Of a stretch of DNA of 64,000 bases, positions 9,343 to 17,754 are shown one piece after another; the first letter of the stretch is position 1; the number at the start of each line of letters is the position of its first letter. Origin of the DNA: Amycolatopsis sp. cg9 (GTDB lineage Bacteria; Actinomycetota; Actinomycetes; Mycobacteriales; Pseudonocardiaceae); contig NZ_CP166850.1 in the NCBI RefSeq assembly GCF_041346945.1, positions 2,542,001-2,606,000 of the forward strand, given 5' to 3'. The translations under genes were made by a program, and so were the position numbers. The notes beneath the pieces are model-generated. The model saw only the letters and a list, made by a program, of their open reading frames with translations, searched no databases and was not told the DNA's origin.

Positions 9343-11250
9343 GTGCGTTACCGGGTTGAGGTGGCCGAACGCCCGGACGGCCTGTACGCGACGTGGGGCG
9401 AGGGGACGTTCCGCGCGCAGCGGTCCACCACGGACGGCACCGTGCTGCTGTCCGTGCTGCCGGAGGAAGAGGCGCCGGACGGGTTCGACAAGGAGCACGA
9501 CGGGCGGCCCGCGCGAGTGGTGCCGGCGAGCGAGGTGCCGTCGACGTTCACGCTGCGCACCTTCGCCGAGTACGACGGCGAGGTCTTCGAGGTCGCTCCG
9601 GGCGAGCGACCCGAGCTGACCCTGCGCTGGGTCCGCGACGACGCCGTCCGCGCGGCGCAGCTGGGGCTGACCGACTTCTCGGTCACCGTGCCGGCCAAGC
9701 AGGTCACGGCGTTGTGGCAGACGCGGCTGGACTTCACCGAGGCGCCGGAAGCGCGCCCGCAGCCGGGCGGCGACGACCAGAACGCGCTGCTGCGCGCGAT
9801 CGGCCGGACGCTGCTGCACACCGTGCCGGGCGGCTGGGCGCGGGTCGGTGCCCAGTTCCGGCAGGTCGGCGACTACGCGGAGATCGAGGTCCGCGCGGTC
9901 GGCGACGAGGACGGCCCGGTGTCGGTCTCGCTGCCCGCGGTGCCCCGGCTCGGCGGGCTGTTCGCGCGGCTGCGCGCCGCGATGTTCCAGCCCGAAGCCG
10001 GCACGTGGTTCCAGGGCACGTTCACGCTCGACTCGGCCTCGTCGTTCGACTTCGACTTCGACGCCGACCGCGAGCCGGACTGGCGGGTGCCGCCCAACGA
10101 CGGCGGGCGCCCGTCGACCGCCGCCTACGAGCTGGAGCTGGCGACCTACCCGCGCACGCCGAAGCACGTGCCGGCGTGGCTGACCGCGAAGGCCGGGCTC
10201 CCGCTGGACACCGCGTTCCGCCTCGCGCGGGCGGCGGACTCGCACACCGAGGGCGAGCGGCCGGTGGTCAACCGGCCGCCGGTGCCGCCGGACCAGGTCC
10301 GCGGGGTGCTCGACTACCTGTTCCGCTCGCCGGTCGCGCTGCACCGGCCCGCGCCGCTGCCGGACATCTTCGGCGTGCCGGGCGCGAAGCCGGACGTGCC
10401 GAACGCGTTCCACACCGACGGCACCTGGATCTGGCCCGCCGCCGTGCCGCACTACCTGCGCAAGTACGGGGTGCCGCCGGAGCCGGAGCTGGTCGAGCAC
10501 ATCCGCGCGGCCGGGTTCCGCCCGCCGTTCGTCGGCGAGCTCGTCCGCGCGACGGCGGAGGCGGAGGTCAACGGCACGCCGCGGCCGGCGCAGACGACCG
10601 CCGACCTGCCGGACGAGCGCGCGCTGACCCGCGTCGCCCGCGGCGAGCAGGTGCGGAACCTGCGCGGCGCGGAGACGCTGGAGCTGCTCCAGCAGCGGCT
10701 CGCCGAGCACGCCGTGCCGCCCGCCGCCTACCGGATCGGCGCGAACGAGGTGCCTGCCGAAGGCGTCTGGACGCTGCGCCGCGCCGAGAACGGCTGGGAG
10801 GTCTCCCGGCCCCCGTTCGACGAGCCGGTGGCGTTCGGTTCGCTCGGCGACGCGGCCCGGTTCCTGCTCGGCGTGCTGCTGATGCTGCCGCCGCGGCCGC
10901 CGGAGGAGTCCGACCAGCCCGCCGACTGGCCGATCCTGCCGATGCGCGGCGAACCGCCGTTGAACTTCTACCGCGGCAAGCGCCTGATCACGCTCGCGCC
11001 GGGCACGACGGTCGTCCGGTTCGGCAACGAGACCGGCAACCTGGTGCACGCCGCGGGTACGCGGTTCGTCGAGACGGCGCTGGCCTTCGAGCGCGAGCGG
11101 GAGAAGCGGCTGTACCGGGTGCAGCGCGCGGTCCGGGTGCTGACCGGCGTGACGGCGCCGTGGAGCGGGATGCCGGGCGGCGCGGTCGCCTACCTGCTGC
11201 CGCGCCCGCTCGCCCAGCACCTCGAGACGGGCTCGCTCAGCAGGCAGTGA
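9343..11250 (+). CDS. YezG-like/TNT-like fusion protein, paralogue of the 2530 gene
   Basis: A 635-residue protein that starts at a GTG preceded by GGGGAGG with 7-base spacing. The first ~130 residues form an extra β-rich module (VRYRVEVAERPDGLYATW). The rest repeats the order of the 2530-3945 protein: YezG-like (GTWFQGTFTLDSASSFDFDF), FHTDGTWIWPAAVPHYLRKYG, a pre-TNT segment (HAVPPAAYRIG), and a TNT-like end (VVRFGNETGNLV, APWSGMPGGAVAYL). The residue before PGG is Met instead of the Gln of active NAD glycohydrolases. Its last 14 bases overlap the convergent methyltransferase gene. It is probably a duplicated immunity or decoy component of the toxin locus; function is inferred. Confidence 0.7.
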   Translation: MRYRVEVAERPDGLYATWGEGTFRAQRSTTDGTVLLSVLPEEEAPDGFDKEHDGRPARVVPASEVPSTFTLRTFAEYDGEVFEVAPGERPELTLRWVRDDAVRAAQLGLTDFSVTVPAKQVTALWQTRLDFTEAPEARPQPGGDDQNALLRAIGRTLLHTVPGGWARVGAQFRQVGDYAEIEVRAVGDEDGPVSVSLPAVPRLGGLFARLRAAMFQPEAGTWFQGTFTLDSASSFDFDFDADREPDWRVPPNDGGRPSTAAYELELATYPRTPKHVPAWLTAKAGLPLDTAFRLARAADSHTEGERPVVNRPPVPPDQVRGVLDYLFRSPVALHRPAPLPDIFGVPGAKPDVPNAFHTDGTWIWPAAVPHYLRKYGVPPEPELVEHIRAAGFRPPFVGELVRATAEAEVNGTPRPAQTTADLPDERALTRVARGEQVRNLRGAETLELLQQRLAEHAVPPAAYRIGANEVPAEGVWTLRRAENGWEVSRPPFDEPVAFGSLGDAARFLLGVLLMLPPRPPEESDQPADWPILPMRGEPPLNFYRGKRLITLAPGTTVVRFGNETGNLVHAAGTRFVETALAFEREREKRLYRVQRAVRVLTGVTAPWSGMPGGAVAYLLPRPLAQHLETGSLSRQ

Positions 11251-12088
11251 TCAGGACGGCGGGCGACCACCAGTAGTCGGCGAGCGGGGTGACGTCGACG
11301 TCGGTGAAGCCCGCCGTCTTCAGCTGCTCGGCCCAGCCCGCGGCCGGGTGCTCCCAGTTCGTCCGCTCCTGCCCGGAGACGATCCCGAGCAGCACCGGCA
11401 GCAGGAAGCCCTGCGCGACGAGGGAGGCGTCTTCGCCGTACTCGGCGACCCCGCGCTCGTAGCGCTCGACGAGCGAGCGCAGGTGCTCCGGCGAGCCTTC
11501 CTCGAACTCGGGGACGTCGAACTCGGCGATGACCAGCTTCCCGGTCCGCAGCTGCAGCGCGCGAAGCACCTCCGCGCGCTGCTCCGGCTCGATGGACTGG
11601 AGCGCGAACGTCGACTGGACGAAGTCCCAGCCGAGGTCGTCCCGGGCCAGGAACTCCTGCGCGCTCGACTGCCAGCACTGCGCGGACGGCACCCGCTCGT
11701 GGACGCCCTCGAGCAGCGCGGCCGACGGTTCGACCAGGTCGATCCGCGCCGGGGTGTGCGCCGCCTGCTCCAGCGCGGGCACGACGGCGAGGCCGTCACC
11801 GCAGCCCAGGTCGAGCAGCGATTCGGGCCTCTCGGCGTCGTAGCGCTCGGCGAGCGCGGCGCTCAGCGCCCGGTACAGGCCGATGTTGCCGCCGCCGCGG
11901 ATGAAGGTCGTGAACGCGCTCGGCTGGTCGTAGACCGGCGCCGAGCCGTCCCCGCCCAGGTAGGTCCGCAGTTCGTCGGCCAGCGAGGAGCCGGCGCGGC
12001 CGGCTCGGGCGGCTAGTTCGACGGCCTGGTCGCGGTCACCGGCGCGGTAGGCGGCGAGAGCGTCGGCGAGCAGCTCGATCGAGGTCAT
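11237..12088 (-). CDS. SAM-dependent methyltransferase
   Basis: A 283-residue class I methyltransferase. An N-terminal helical part (~1-60) precedes the SAM-binding motif LLDLGCGDGLAVVPAL (around residues 91-106), an acidic loop (IDLVEPSAALLEGV) and a post-II strand (GWDFVQSTFALQSIEP). A C-terminal half of unknown role ends YWWSPAVLITAC. It starts at ATG 12088 and runs towards the toxin locus, overlapping its last gene by 14 bases. The substrate cannot be read from the sequence; a small molecule is as likely as a macromolecule. It sits 12 bases downstream of the histidine kinase gene and may be co-transcribed with it. Confidence 0.8.
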   Translation of the reverse strand: MTSIELLADALAAYRAGDRDQAVELAARAGRAGSSLADELRTYLGGDGSAPVYDQPSAFTTFIRGGGNIGLYRALSAALAERYDAERPESLLDLGCGDGLAVVPALEQAAHTPARIDLVEPSAALLEGVHERVPSAQCWQSSAQEFLARDDLGWDFVQSTFALQSIEPEQRAEVLRALQLRTGKLVIAEFDVPEFEEGSPEHLRSLVERYERGVAEYGEDASLVAQGFLLPVLLGIVSGQERTNWEHPAAGWAEQLKTAGFTDVDVTPLADYWWSPAVLITAC

Positions 12089-12100
12089 GCTCAGGAGATA

Positions 12101-13408
12101 TCAGAACGGGACCCAAAGCGTCACCCGAGTGCCCCCGCCGGGCAGTCCGGATTCGACCAGCGACGTCCCGCCGACCTCGGCCAGCCGGGCGGTGATGGAC
12201 TCGCTGATGCCGAACCCGGCCGGGTGGTCGGCCGCGCTGAAGCCGCTGCCGTGGTCGCGGGTGATCACCGCGATGCCGCCGTCGCGCTCCTCGACCCGGA
12301 CCACCACCCGGTCGGTGCCGGAGTGCTTCATCGTGTTCCGCAGGGCCTCGCGCACGGCGTCGCGGATGGCGATCTGCCGGACCTCCGACAGCGTGTCGTC
12401 GTCCAGCTCCGCCACCACGAGCTGGGCGCGAAGGCCGTCGCGCGCCATCTCGGCGGCGAGCGCGGCGAGCTTCTCGCCCAGCGGCCGGGCGCCCGCCTCG
12501 GCCCGCTCGGACTTCGCCGACTCGATCGTGTGCCGGATCTCCATCGCCTGCGCCCGGGCGAGCCGCTGGATCTCGACCAGCCGCTCTTCGGGGTTCGCCG
12601 TGCCGGACAGCGCCATCGCCTCGAGCGTCTGCAGCACGGTGTCGTGCAGCATCCGGTGCTGCTGGGCGCGCTCGGCGAGCCGTCCGTTGCGGGTGCCGTA
12701 GGCCAGCGCCAGCCGGGTGCCGAGGCCGGTCAGCAGCAGGGCGGCGGTGGCCAGGAACAGCTCCGCGAGCAGCGCGGAGTACGTCGAAAACGCGGCGTCG
12801 ACCTGGAACCGGCCGGTGTTCAGCCAGTTCGCCAGCATCCGCAGCGGGAAGCTGGCGAGCCCGAACACCAGTCCGCTCGGCACGCCCAGCGCGAGCGTCA
12901 GCAGCCCGGCCTCGCCGAACAGGTGGACGCTGCTCACCGCCAGCGCGTCGAAGTAGCCGTCCGCCGGCACGGTCACGGCGAGGACGAGCGGCGAGAGCAC
13001 GGTGAAGACCAGGTCGACCGCGAGGAGCTTGCCCGCGTCCCGCCCGCGGAACGGCGCCGAGCGGAACATCCAGCGGAGGCCGATCACGTTCAGCGCGACC
13101 GAGAGCAGCGTGAACACACCGACCGGCAGCAGCCCGGCCGAGCCGTGCTTCACGGCGTAGACGCCGAACTGCCCGGGCACGGCGAGCAGCCGGTAGGCGA
13201 GCGGGATGAGCACGACGTACCGGGTGGCGCGCAGCAGCAGGCCGTCGCGCTCGCTCGGGTCGATCGGGCCGTTCATCCGCGAAATGCGCCGGAGCGCGTG
13301 GATCGGGGCCGGGTCGGCGATCTCGTCGGGGAGCTCGCTCGTGGCGGTGGCGATCGCGGGGGCACCGCGGCGCATCAGCGCCACCAGGAAGCTGCCCCCG
13401 CCCGTCAC
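12101..13408 (-). CDS. Membrane sensor histidine kinase, orphan
   Basis: A 435-residue kinase with about six hydrophobic segments between residues 60 and 240. A NarL/DesK-type dimerisation helix follows (HRMLHDTVLQTL, probable phospho-acceptor His255). The ATPase domain has an N box REALRNTMKHSG (Asn358), a G1-like DHGSGF (385-390) and GFGISESI. The GTG start lies 3 bases after the cca stop codon, so the two genes are probably one transcript. No response regulator gene is in the window. The signal is unknown. The annotated N-terminus before residue ~45 is poorly constrained, because ATG codons lie further in. Confidence 0.8.
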   Translation of the reverse strand: MTGGGSFLVALMRRGAPAIATATSELPDEIADPAPIHALRRISRMNGPIDPSERDGLLLRATRYVVLIPLAYRLLAVPGQFGVYAVKHGSAGLLPVGVFTLLSVALNVIGLRWMFRSAPFRGRDAGKLLAVDLVFTVLSPLVLAVTVPADGYFDALAVSSVHLFGEAGLLTLALGVPSGLVFGLASFPLRMLANWLNTGRFQVDAAFSTYSALLAELFLATAALLLTGLGTRLALAYGTRNGRLAERAQQHRMLHDTVLQTLEAMALSGTANPEERLVEIQRLARAQAMEIRHTIESAKSERAEAGARPLGEKLAALAAEMARDGLRAQLVVAELDDDTLSEVRQIAIRDAVREALRNTMKHSGTDRVVVRVEERDGGIAVITRDHGSGFSAADHPAGFGISESITARLAEVGGTSLVESGLPGGGTRVTLWVPF

Positions 13409-13411
13409 GGC

Positions 13412-14854
13412 TCAGCCGTTCCCGACGCCGTTTTCCGCGGCCCACTGCTTGAGCTCGGCCACGGCCTCGTCGTGCTCCAGCGGCCCCCGGTCCAGGCGGA
13501 GGTCCTTGAGGAACTTCCACGCCTTCCCGACGTCCGGCCCCGGCTTGATGCCGAGCAGCTCCATGATCTGCTCGCCGTTGAGGTCCGGCCGGACGCGGTC
13601 GAGGTCCTCCTTGGCCTTCAGTGCGGCGATGCGGGCTTCGAGGTCGTCGTACGTCGCCTGCAGCGCGGCCGCCTTCCGGCGGTTGCGGGTGGTGCAGTCG
13701 GCGCGGACCAGCTTGTGCAGCCGGGTCAGCAGCGGGCCGGCGTCGGTGACGTACCGGCGGACCGCCGAGTCCGTCCACTCACCCTTGCCGTAGCCGTGGA
13801 ACCGCAGGTGGAGGAACACGAGCTGAGAGACGTCGTCGATGATCTCCTTCGAGTACTTCAGCGCCCGCAAACGTTTGCGGGCCATCCGCGCGCCGACCAC
13901 CTCGTGGTGGTGGAAGCTCACGCCGCCGCCCGGCTGGAACTCCCGCGTCGCCGGCTTCCCGGCGTCGTGCAGCAGCGCCGCCAGCCGCAGGATGAGGTCT
14001 GGCTCCGACGTCGGCTCGTGCGAAGTCTCCAGGTCGATCGCCTGGGCGAGCACGGTCAGCGAGTGCTGGTAGACGTCCTTGTGCTGGTGGTGCTCGTCGA
14101 TGGCCAGCCGCATCCCGGGCACCTCGGGCAGCACCCGGTCGGCCAGCCCGGTGTCGACCAGCAGCTCCAGGCCCGGCCGCGGGTCGGCGGCCAGCAGCAG
14201 CTTCGACAGCTCGGCCTGCACGCGCTCGGCGGTGATCCGGTCGATCTCCCCGGCCATCGACGTCATCGCGTCGACCACCCGCGGCGCGGCGGTGAAGCCC
14301 AGCTGCGCGGCGAACCGGGCGGCCCGCAGCATCCGCAGCGGGTCGTCGGCGAACGACTCCTGCGGCGTCGCCGGCGTGTCCAGTACCTGCTCCCGGAGCG
14401 CGCTCAGCCCGTCGTGCGGGTCGATGAACGTGCCGGACGCCAGCTCGACGGCCATCGCGTTGACCGTGAAGTCGCGGCGGAGCAGGTCGCCCTCGATGCT
14501 GTCGCCGAACGTGACCTGGGGGTTGCGGCCGACGCGGTCGTAGCTGTCGGCGCGGAACGTCGTGATCTCGAGCTGCATGCCCTTCTTGGTCACGCCGATC
14601 GTGCCGAACGCGATCCCGACGTCCCAGACCGCGTCGCCCCACTCGCTGACGATCTTCAGGACCCGGTCGGGCCGGGCGTCCGTGGTGAAGTCGAGATCGC
14701 CGGAGCGCCGGCCCAGCAGCGCGTCCCGCACGCTGCCGCCGACCAGGTAGAGGCGGTGGCCCGCACTGGCGAACCGCTCCGCCAACTCCTCGGCCAGGGG
14801 GGAGACCCGCATCAGCTCCACCACCGCGTTCTGCTTGACGACCACGTCGTTCAC
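13412..14854 (-). CDS. cca: CCA tRNA nucleotidyltransferase
   Basis: A 480-residue enzyme that adds or repairs the 3' CCA of tRNAs. The nucleotidyltransferase head shows LYLVGGSVRDALLG and the metal-binding DLDFTTDA (residues ~38-60). RRDFTVNAMAVEL and RMLRAARFAAQL follow, and an HD domain has ALLHDAGKPATR and a FHHHEVVGARMA segment. Neither tRNA gene in this window encodes its CCA, so the enzyme is needed. The GTG start (14854) is one of several close GTGs. The gene is the leftward boundary of the conserved origin-linked block and is divergent from the nudix gene, as pcnA and mutT4 are in M. tuberculosis. Confidence 0.93.
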   Translation of the reverse strand: MNDVVVKQNAVVELMRVSPLAEELAERFASAGHRLYLVGGSVRDALLGRRSGDLDFTTDARPDRVLKIVSEWGDAVWDVGIAFGTIGVTKKGMQLEITTFRADSYDRVGRNPQVTFGDSIEGDLLRRDFTVNAMAVELASGTFIDPHDGLSALREQVLDTPATPQESFADDPLRMLRAARFAAQLGFTAAPRVVDAMTSMAGEIDRITAERVQAELSKLLLAADPRPGLELLVDTGLADRVLPEVPGMRLAIDEHHQHKDVYQHSLTVLAQAIDLETSHEPTSEPDLILRLAALLHDAGKPATREFQPGGGVSFHHHEVVGARMARKRLRALKYSKEIIDDVSQLVFLHLRFHGYGKGEWTDSAVRRYVTDAGPLLTRLHKLVRADCTTRNRRKAAALQATYDDLEARIAALKAKEDLDRVRPDLNGEQIMELLGIKPGPDVGKAWKFLKDLRLDRGPLEHDEAVAELKQWAAENGVGNG

Positions 14855-14943
14855 GAAAATCCCACTACGTTCCAGGTGCGCTTGCTCCGAGCACCGCCGG
14901 ACACGGACACGGAGAGCCAGCCTACCGGGGCAACCGTTTGCTC

Positions 14944-14949
14944 TAGCAT
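14944..14949 (+). promoter_or_regulatory. -10 element for a probable leaderless nudix mRNA
   Basis: TAGCAT lies exactly 12 bases upstream of the ATG at 14956, so transcription would begin at the A of the start codon. No ribosome-binding site precedes the ATG. The -35 region is poor. Leaderless mRNAs are common in actinobacteria. Confidence 0.5.
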
Positions 14950-14955
14950 CGCAGC

Positions 14956-15498
14956 ATGTCTGGATCAGCCGGCCGACCCGGCGCCTCGAAGCCGCGCAGG
15001 CGGCGCAGGCGTCAGCGCGGCAGGCGCCTGACCACGGTCGACGAGACGTCGGCCGGCGGCCTCGTGGTGGACGCGGCCCGCGAACAGGCGGTGCTGATCG
15101 GCCGGCTCGACCGGCACGGCAGACTGCTGTGGTCGCTGCCCAAGGGCCACATCGAGGACGGTGAGACGGTGGAACAGACGGCCGTGCGCGAGGTGAAGGA
15201 GGAAACCGGCATCTCCGCGCGCGTCATGCGGCCGCTGGGCACCATCGACTACTGGTTCGTGGCCGAACGGCGGCGCATCCACAAGACCGTCCACCACTTC
15301 CTGCTCGAAGCCATCGGTGGTGAGCTGTCGGACGAGGACGTCGAGGTCACCGAGGTGGCCTGGGTCCCGCTGGCCGAGCTGGAGACCAAACTCGCCTACT
15401 CCGACGAACGCAAGCTCGTCCGGAAGGCCAAGGAACTTTTCGCGCGCCCGGACGTCCACGGACGAGACGAGCACGCCCCTGAGGGAGCCCCCGAGTGA
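14956..15498 (+). CDS. NUDIX hydrolase (MutT4-like)
   Basis: A 180-residue nucleoside-diphosphate-linked hydrolase. A basic N-terminal tail rich in Arg (~1-28) precedes the fold. The NUDIX box is complete at residues 64-86: Gly64, Glu70, then REVKEETGI (Arg78 to Ile86), with the metal-binding Glu79, Glu82 and Glu83. It is cytoplasmic. Its stop overlaps the start of the DUF6049 gene by 4 bases, which indicates coupled translation. Its position between cca and the DUF6049/murJ genes equals mutT4 in M. tuberculosis; the substrate (oxidised nucleotide or dinucleoside polyphosphate) is not determined by sequence. Confidence 0.9.
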   Translation: MSGSAGRPGASKPRRRRRRQRGRRLTTVDETSAGGLVVDAAREQAVLIGRLDRHGRLLWSLPKGHIEDGETVEQTAVREVKEETGISARVMRPLGTIDYWFVAERRRIHKTVHHFLLEAIGGELSDEDVEVTEVAWVPLAELETKLAYSDERKLVRKAKELFARPDVHGRDEHAPEGAPE

Positions 15499-17648
15499 AG
15501 CGGTTCGCCGCAGCCTTCCTTTCCGTCCTCTTCCTGGCCGTCCCCGCCCTCACCGGAGCCTCGGTGGCCCAGGCGGAGGAAGGCGCCCGCCTGCGCGTCG
15601 ACCTGAACGAGCTCGCCCCGCGCGTGATCACCGGGTCGACGACGACGCTGACCGTCGCGGGCACGGTGACCAACACCGGCGACCGGAAGATCACCCGGCC
15701 GCAGGTGCGCCTGCAGGTCGGCGAGCGGGTCACGACCTCGCGCGGGGTCAACGACGTGCTGTCCGGTGCCGTCATCAAGGACAGCCCGCTGACCGACTTC
15801 GCCCCGGTCGCGGAAGCGCTGGACCCGGGGCAGAGCGCGCCGCTGAACATCACGGTGAACCTGACCGGCACCCGCGCGGAGCGGTTCAGCCGCCCCGGCG
15901 TCTACCCGCTGCTGGTGAACGTGAACGGCACGCCGGAGTTCGGCGGGGCCGCCCGGCTCGGCGCGGTCAGCATGCTGATGCCGGTGCTGGCCGGGCCGGG
16001 CAAGCAGTCGAGCAGCCACGCCGGCGCGCCGAGCATGACCATGCTCTGGCCGCTGACCAGCAGCGTCCCGCAGGTGTACGCGGCTCCGTACGGTCAGCCG
16101 CTGGTGCTGCGCGACGACCGCCTCGCCGCCGAGATCAGCGGCGACGGCCGGCTGAACGCGCTGGTCACCGCCGCGGCCACGGCCGTGCGCGGCAACGCGA
16201 ACCTCGCGAAGTCGATGTGCTTCGCCCTCGACCCGGACCTCCTGACCACGGTCGACGCGATGAGCCGCGGCTACCAGGTGCACACCGACGGCGGGAACGT
16301 CGACGGCAAGGGCACCGAGGCCGCGAAGACGTGGCTCGCCGCGCTCAAGACGCTGCTGACCGGCCGGTGCGTCGTGACGCTGCCCTTCGCCGACGCCGAC
16401 CTCGAGGCCGTCGCCAAGATCCGCCCGGGCGACACCTCCCTGGTGACGGCCGCGGTCTCGGGCGCGGCCACCGTCCAGCAGCTGGTGGGCGTCTCGCCGC
16501 AGACCGGCGTGCTCTGGCCGGCCGGCACGCCGAGCGAATCGGTGCTCGCGGCGTTGGCCCAGGCCGGCGTCCGCACAGTGCTGACCGACGCGGGCAAGCT
16601 GGCGCCCGCCGCGGCCGGCGGCGGCGTCACCGTGCAGGGCAGCGCCGTGCGCGCCCAGCCGACCGACTCGCTGGTCTCGGCGGCCATGACGGGGGTGCCG
16701 AGCGTGCCCGACTCGGTCACCGTGCCGGTGAACACCGAACGGGCGATTTCGAGCCAGAACGGCCTCGGTGCCCTCGCCTTCCGGGCCGGCCTCGGCCAGT
16801 CCGCTGGCCAGGACCGGCCCGACCACCTGCTGGTCGCCCCGCCGCGCCGCTGGGACGCGCCGGCCGCGGAGCTCACCGCGTACCTCGAGCAGGTCGCCGG
16901 CTTCCTCACCGCCGGCGTGGTCAGCCCGCTCACCCTCCCGTCGCTGCTCTCGGCCGACCCGGCCGCCACCGGCCCGGTCGGCGACGGCGGGCAGGACCCG
17001 AACGCGGCGATCGACCCCCAGGTCGTCTCGACGCTCTCGGCCGTCGACGGCCAGGCCACCGGCATGGCGTCCTCGATGCAGCTCGACGCGACCAAACGGG
17101 TGAAACCGGACGACGTCGTCGCCCCGATCCGGCTGGCCGAGCTGCGCGGCGCTTCGACGGCGTGGCGGGGCCTGCCCGCCGACGCGGCGACCGCGAACGC
17201 CCAGGCGGAGGTCGCGGCGATCAGCGACCGGGTGAGCGTCCAGCAGCCGCGGCAGACCATCGCGCTGGCGTCCGGCAACTCCCCGCTGCCGGTGTACGTG
17301 GTGAACGACCTGCCGGTGGGCATCAACGCGCGGTTGACCTTGAGCAACAACACCGGCCTGCGCAGCGACGACCGCAAGGAGGTGTCGTTCCCGGCCGGCG
17401 GCGGGCGGCAGTACCTGCTCCCGGTGGAGGCGCTGCGGGCCGGCCGGTTCAGCGTCGATGTGTCGTTGAGCACCCCGACCGGTACCCCGCTCGGGTCATC
17501 CGCGCGGTTCGAGCTGACGTCCACGGAGTACGGCGCGATCACCATCATCGCGACCGTCGCCGCAGGTGTGGCCCTGCTTCTGCTCGCCTCGCGGCGCATC
17601 TACCGACGGGTGAAGGATGCCCGCGCGGGACGCGATGTAGTGGACTGA
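15495..17648 (+). CDS. DUF6049 family exported membrane-anchored protein
   Basis: A 717-residue protein whose GTG start overlaps the nudix stop. It has a signal peptide ([20 protein letters not shown], cleavage near AQA-EE), a large extracytoplasmic β-rich region, and one C-terminal membrane helix ([18 protein letters not shown]) followed by a short basic tail. It corresponds in position to Rv3909 of M. tuberculosis, between mutT4 and mviN. The family's biochemical role is unknown; the steady linkage to the lipid II flippase suggests cell-envelope assembly. Composition matches its neighbours and no domain irregularity was noticed. Confidence 0.85.
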   Translation: MKRFAAAFLSVLFLAVPALTGASVAQAEEGARLRVDLNELAPRVITGSTTTLTVAGTVTNTGDRKITRPQVRLQVGERVTTSRGVNDVLSGAVIKDSPLTDFAPVAEALDPGQSAPLNITVNLTGTRAERFSRPGVYPLLVNVNGTPEFGGAARLGAVSMLMPVLAGPGKQSSSHAGAPSMTMLWPLTSSVPQVYAAPYGQPLVLRDDRLAAEISGDGRLNALVTAAATAVRGNANLAKSMCFALDPDLLTTVDAMSRGYQVHTDGGNVDGKGTEAAKTWLAALKTLLTGRCVVTLPFADADLEAVAKIRPGDTSLVTAAVSGAATVQQLVGVSPQTGVLWPAGTPSESVLAALAQAGVRTVLTDAGKLAPAAAGGGVTVQGSAVRAQPTDSLVSAAMTGVPSVPDSVTVPVNTERAISSQNGLGALAFRAGLGQSAGQDRPDHLLVAPPRRWDAPAAELTAYLEQVAGFLTAGVVSPLTLPSLLSADPAATGPVGDGGQDPNAAIDPQVVSTLSAVDGQATGMASSMQLDATKRVKPDDVVAPIRLAELRGASTAWRGLPADAATANAQAEVAAISDRVSVQQPRQTIALASGNSPLPVYVVNDLPVGINARLTLSNNTGLRSDDRKEVSFPAGGGRQYLLPVEALRAGRFSVDVSLSTPTGTPLGSSARFELTSTEYGAITIIATVAAGVALLLLASRRIYRRVKDARAGRDVVD

Positions 17649-17659
17649 TCCTTCGGCCT

Positions 17660-17690
17660 TTGAGTGTTCCGGGCGGTTCCCGATTACCCT
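17660..17690 (+). promoter_or_regulatory. Candidate murJ promoter
   Basis: TTGAGT (17660-17665) and TACCCT (17685-17690) are separated by 19 bases in the 106-base gap before murJ. The spacing is slightly long and the -35 box imperfect, so the call is tentative. Confidence 0.35.
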
Positions 17691-17754
17691 TGGTCCGCAC
17701 ATACGCGGCAGCGGGCCGCGGCGGCGGAGCAGAGCACCGAGGATTGGGCACGCG

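Noticed and set aside
12224..15031. 935-codon + strand frame opposite the histidine kinase and cca
   Set aside because: Shadow frame; both opposing genes have clear family motifs.
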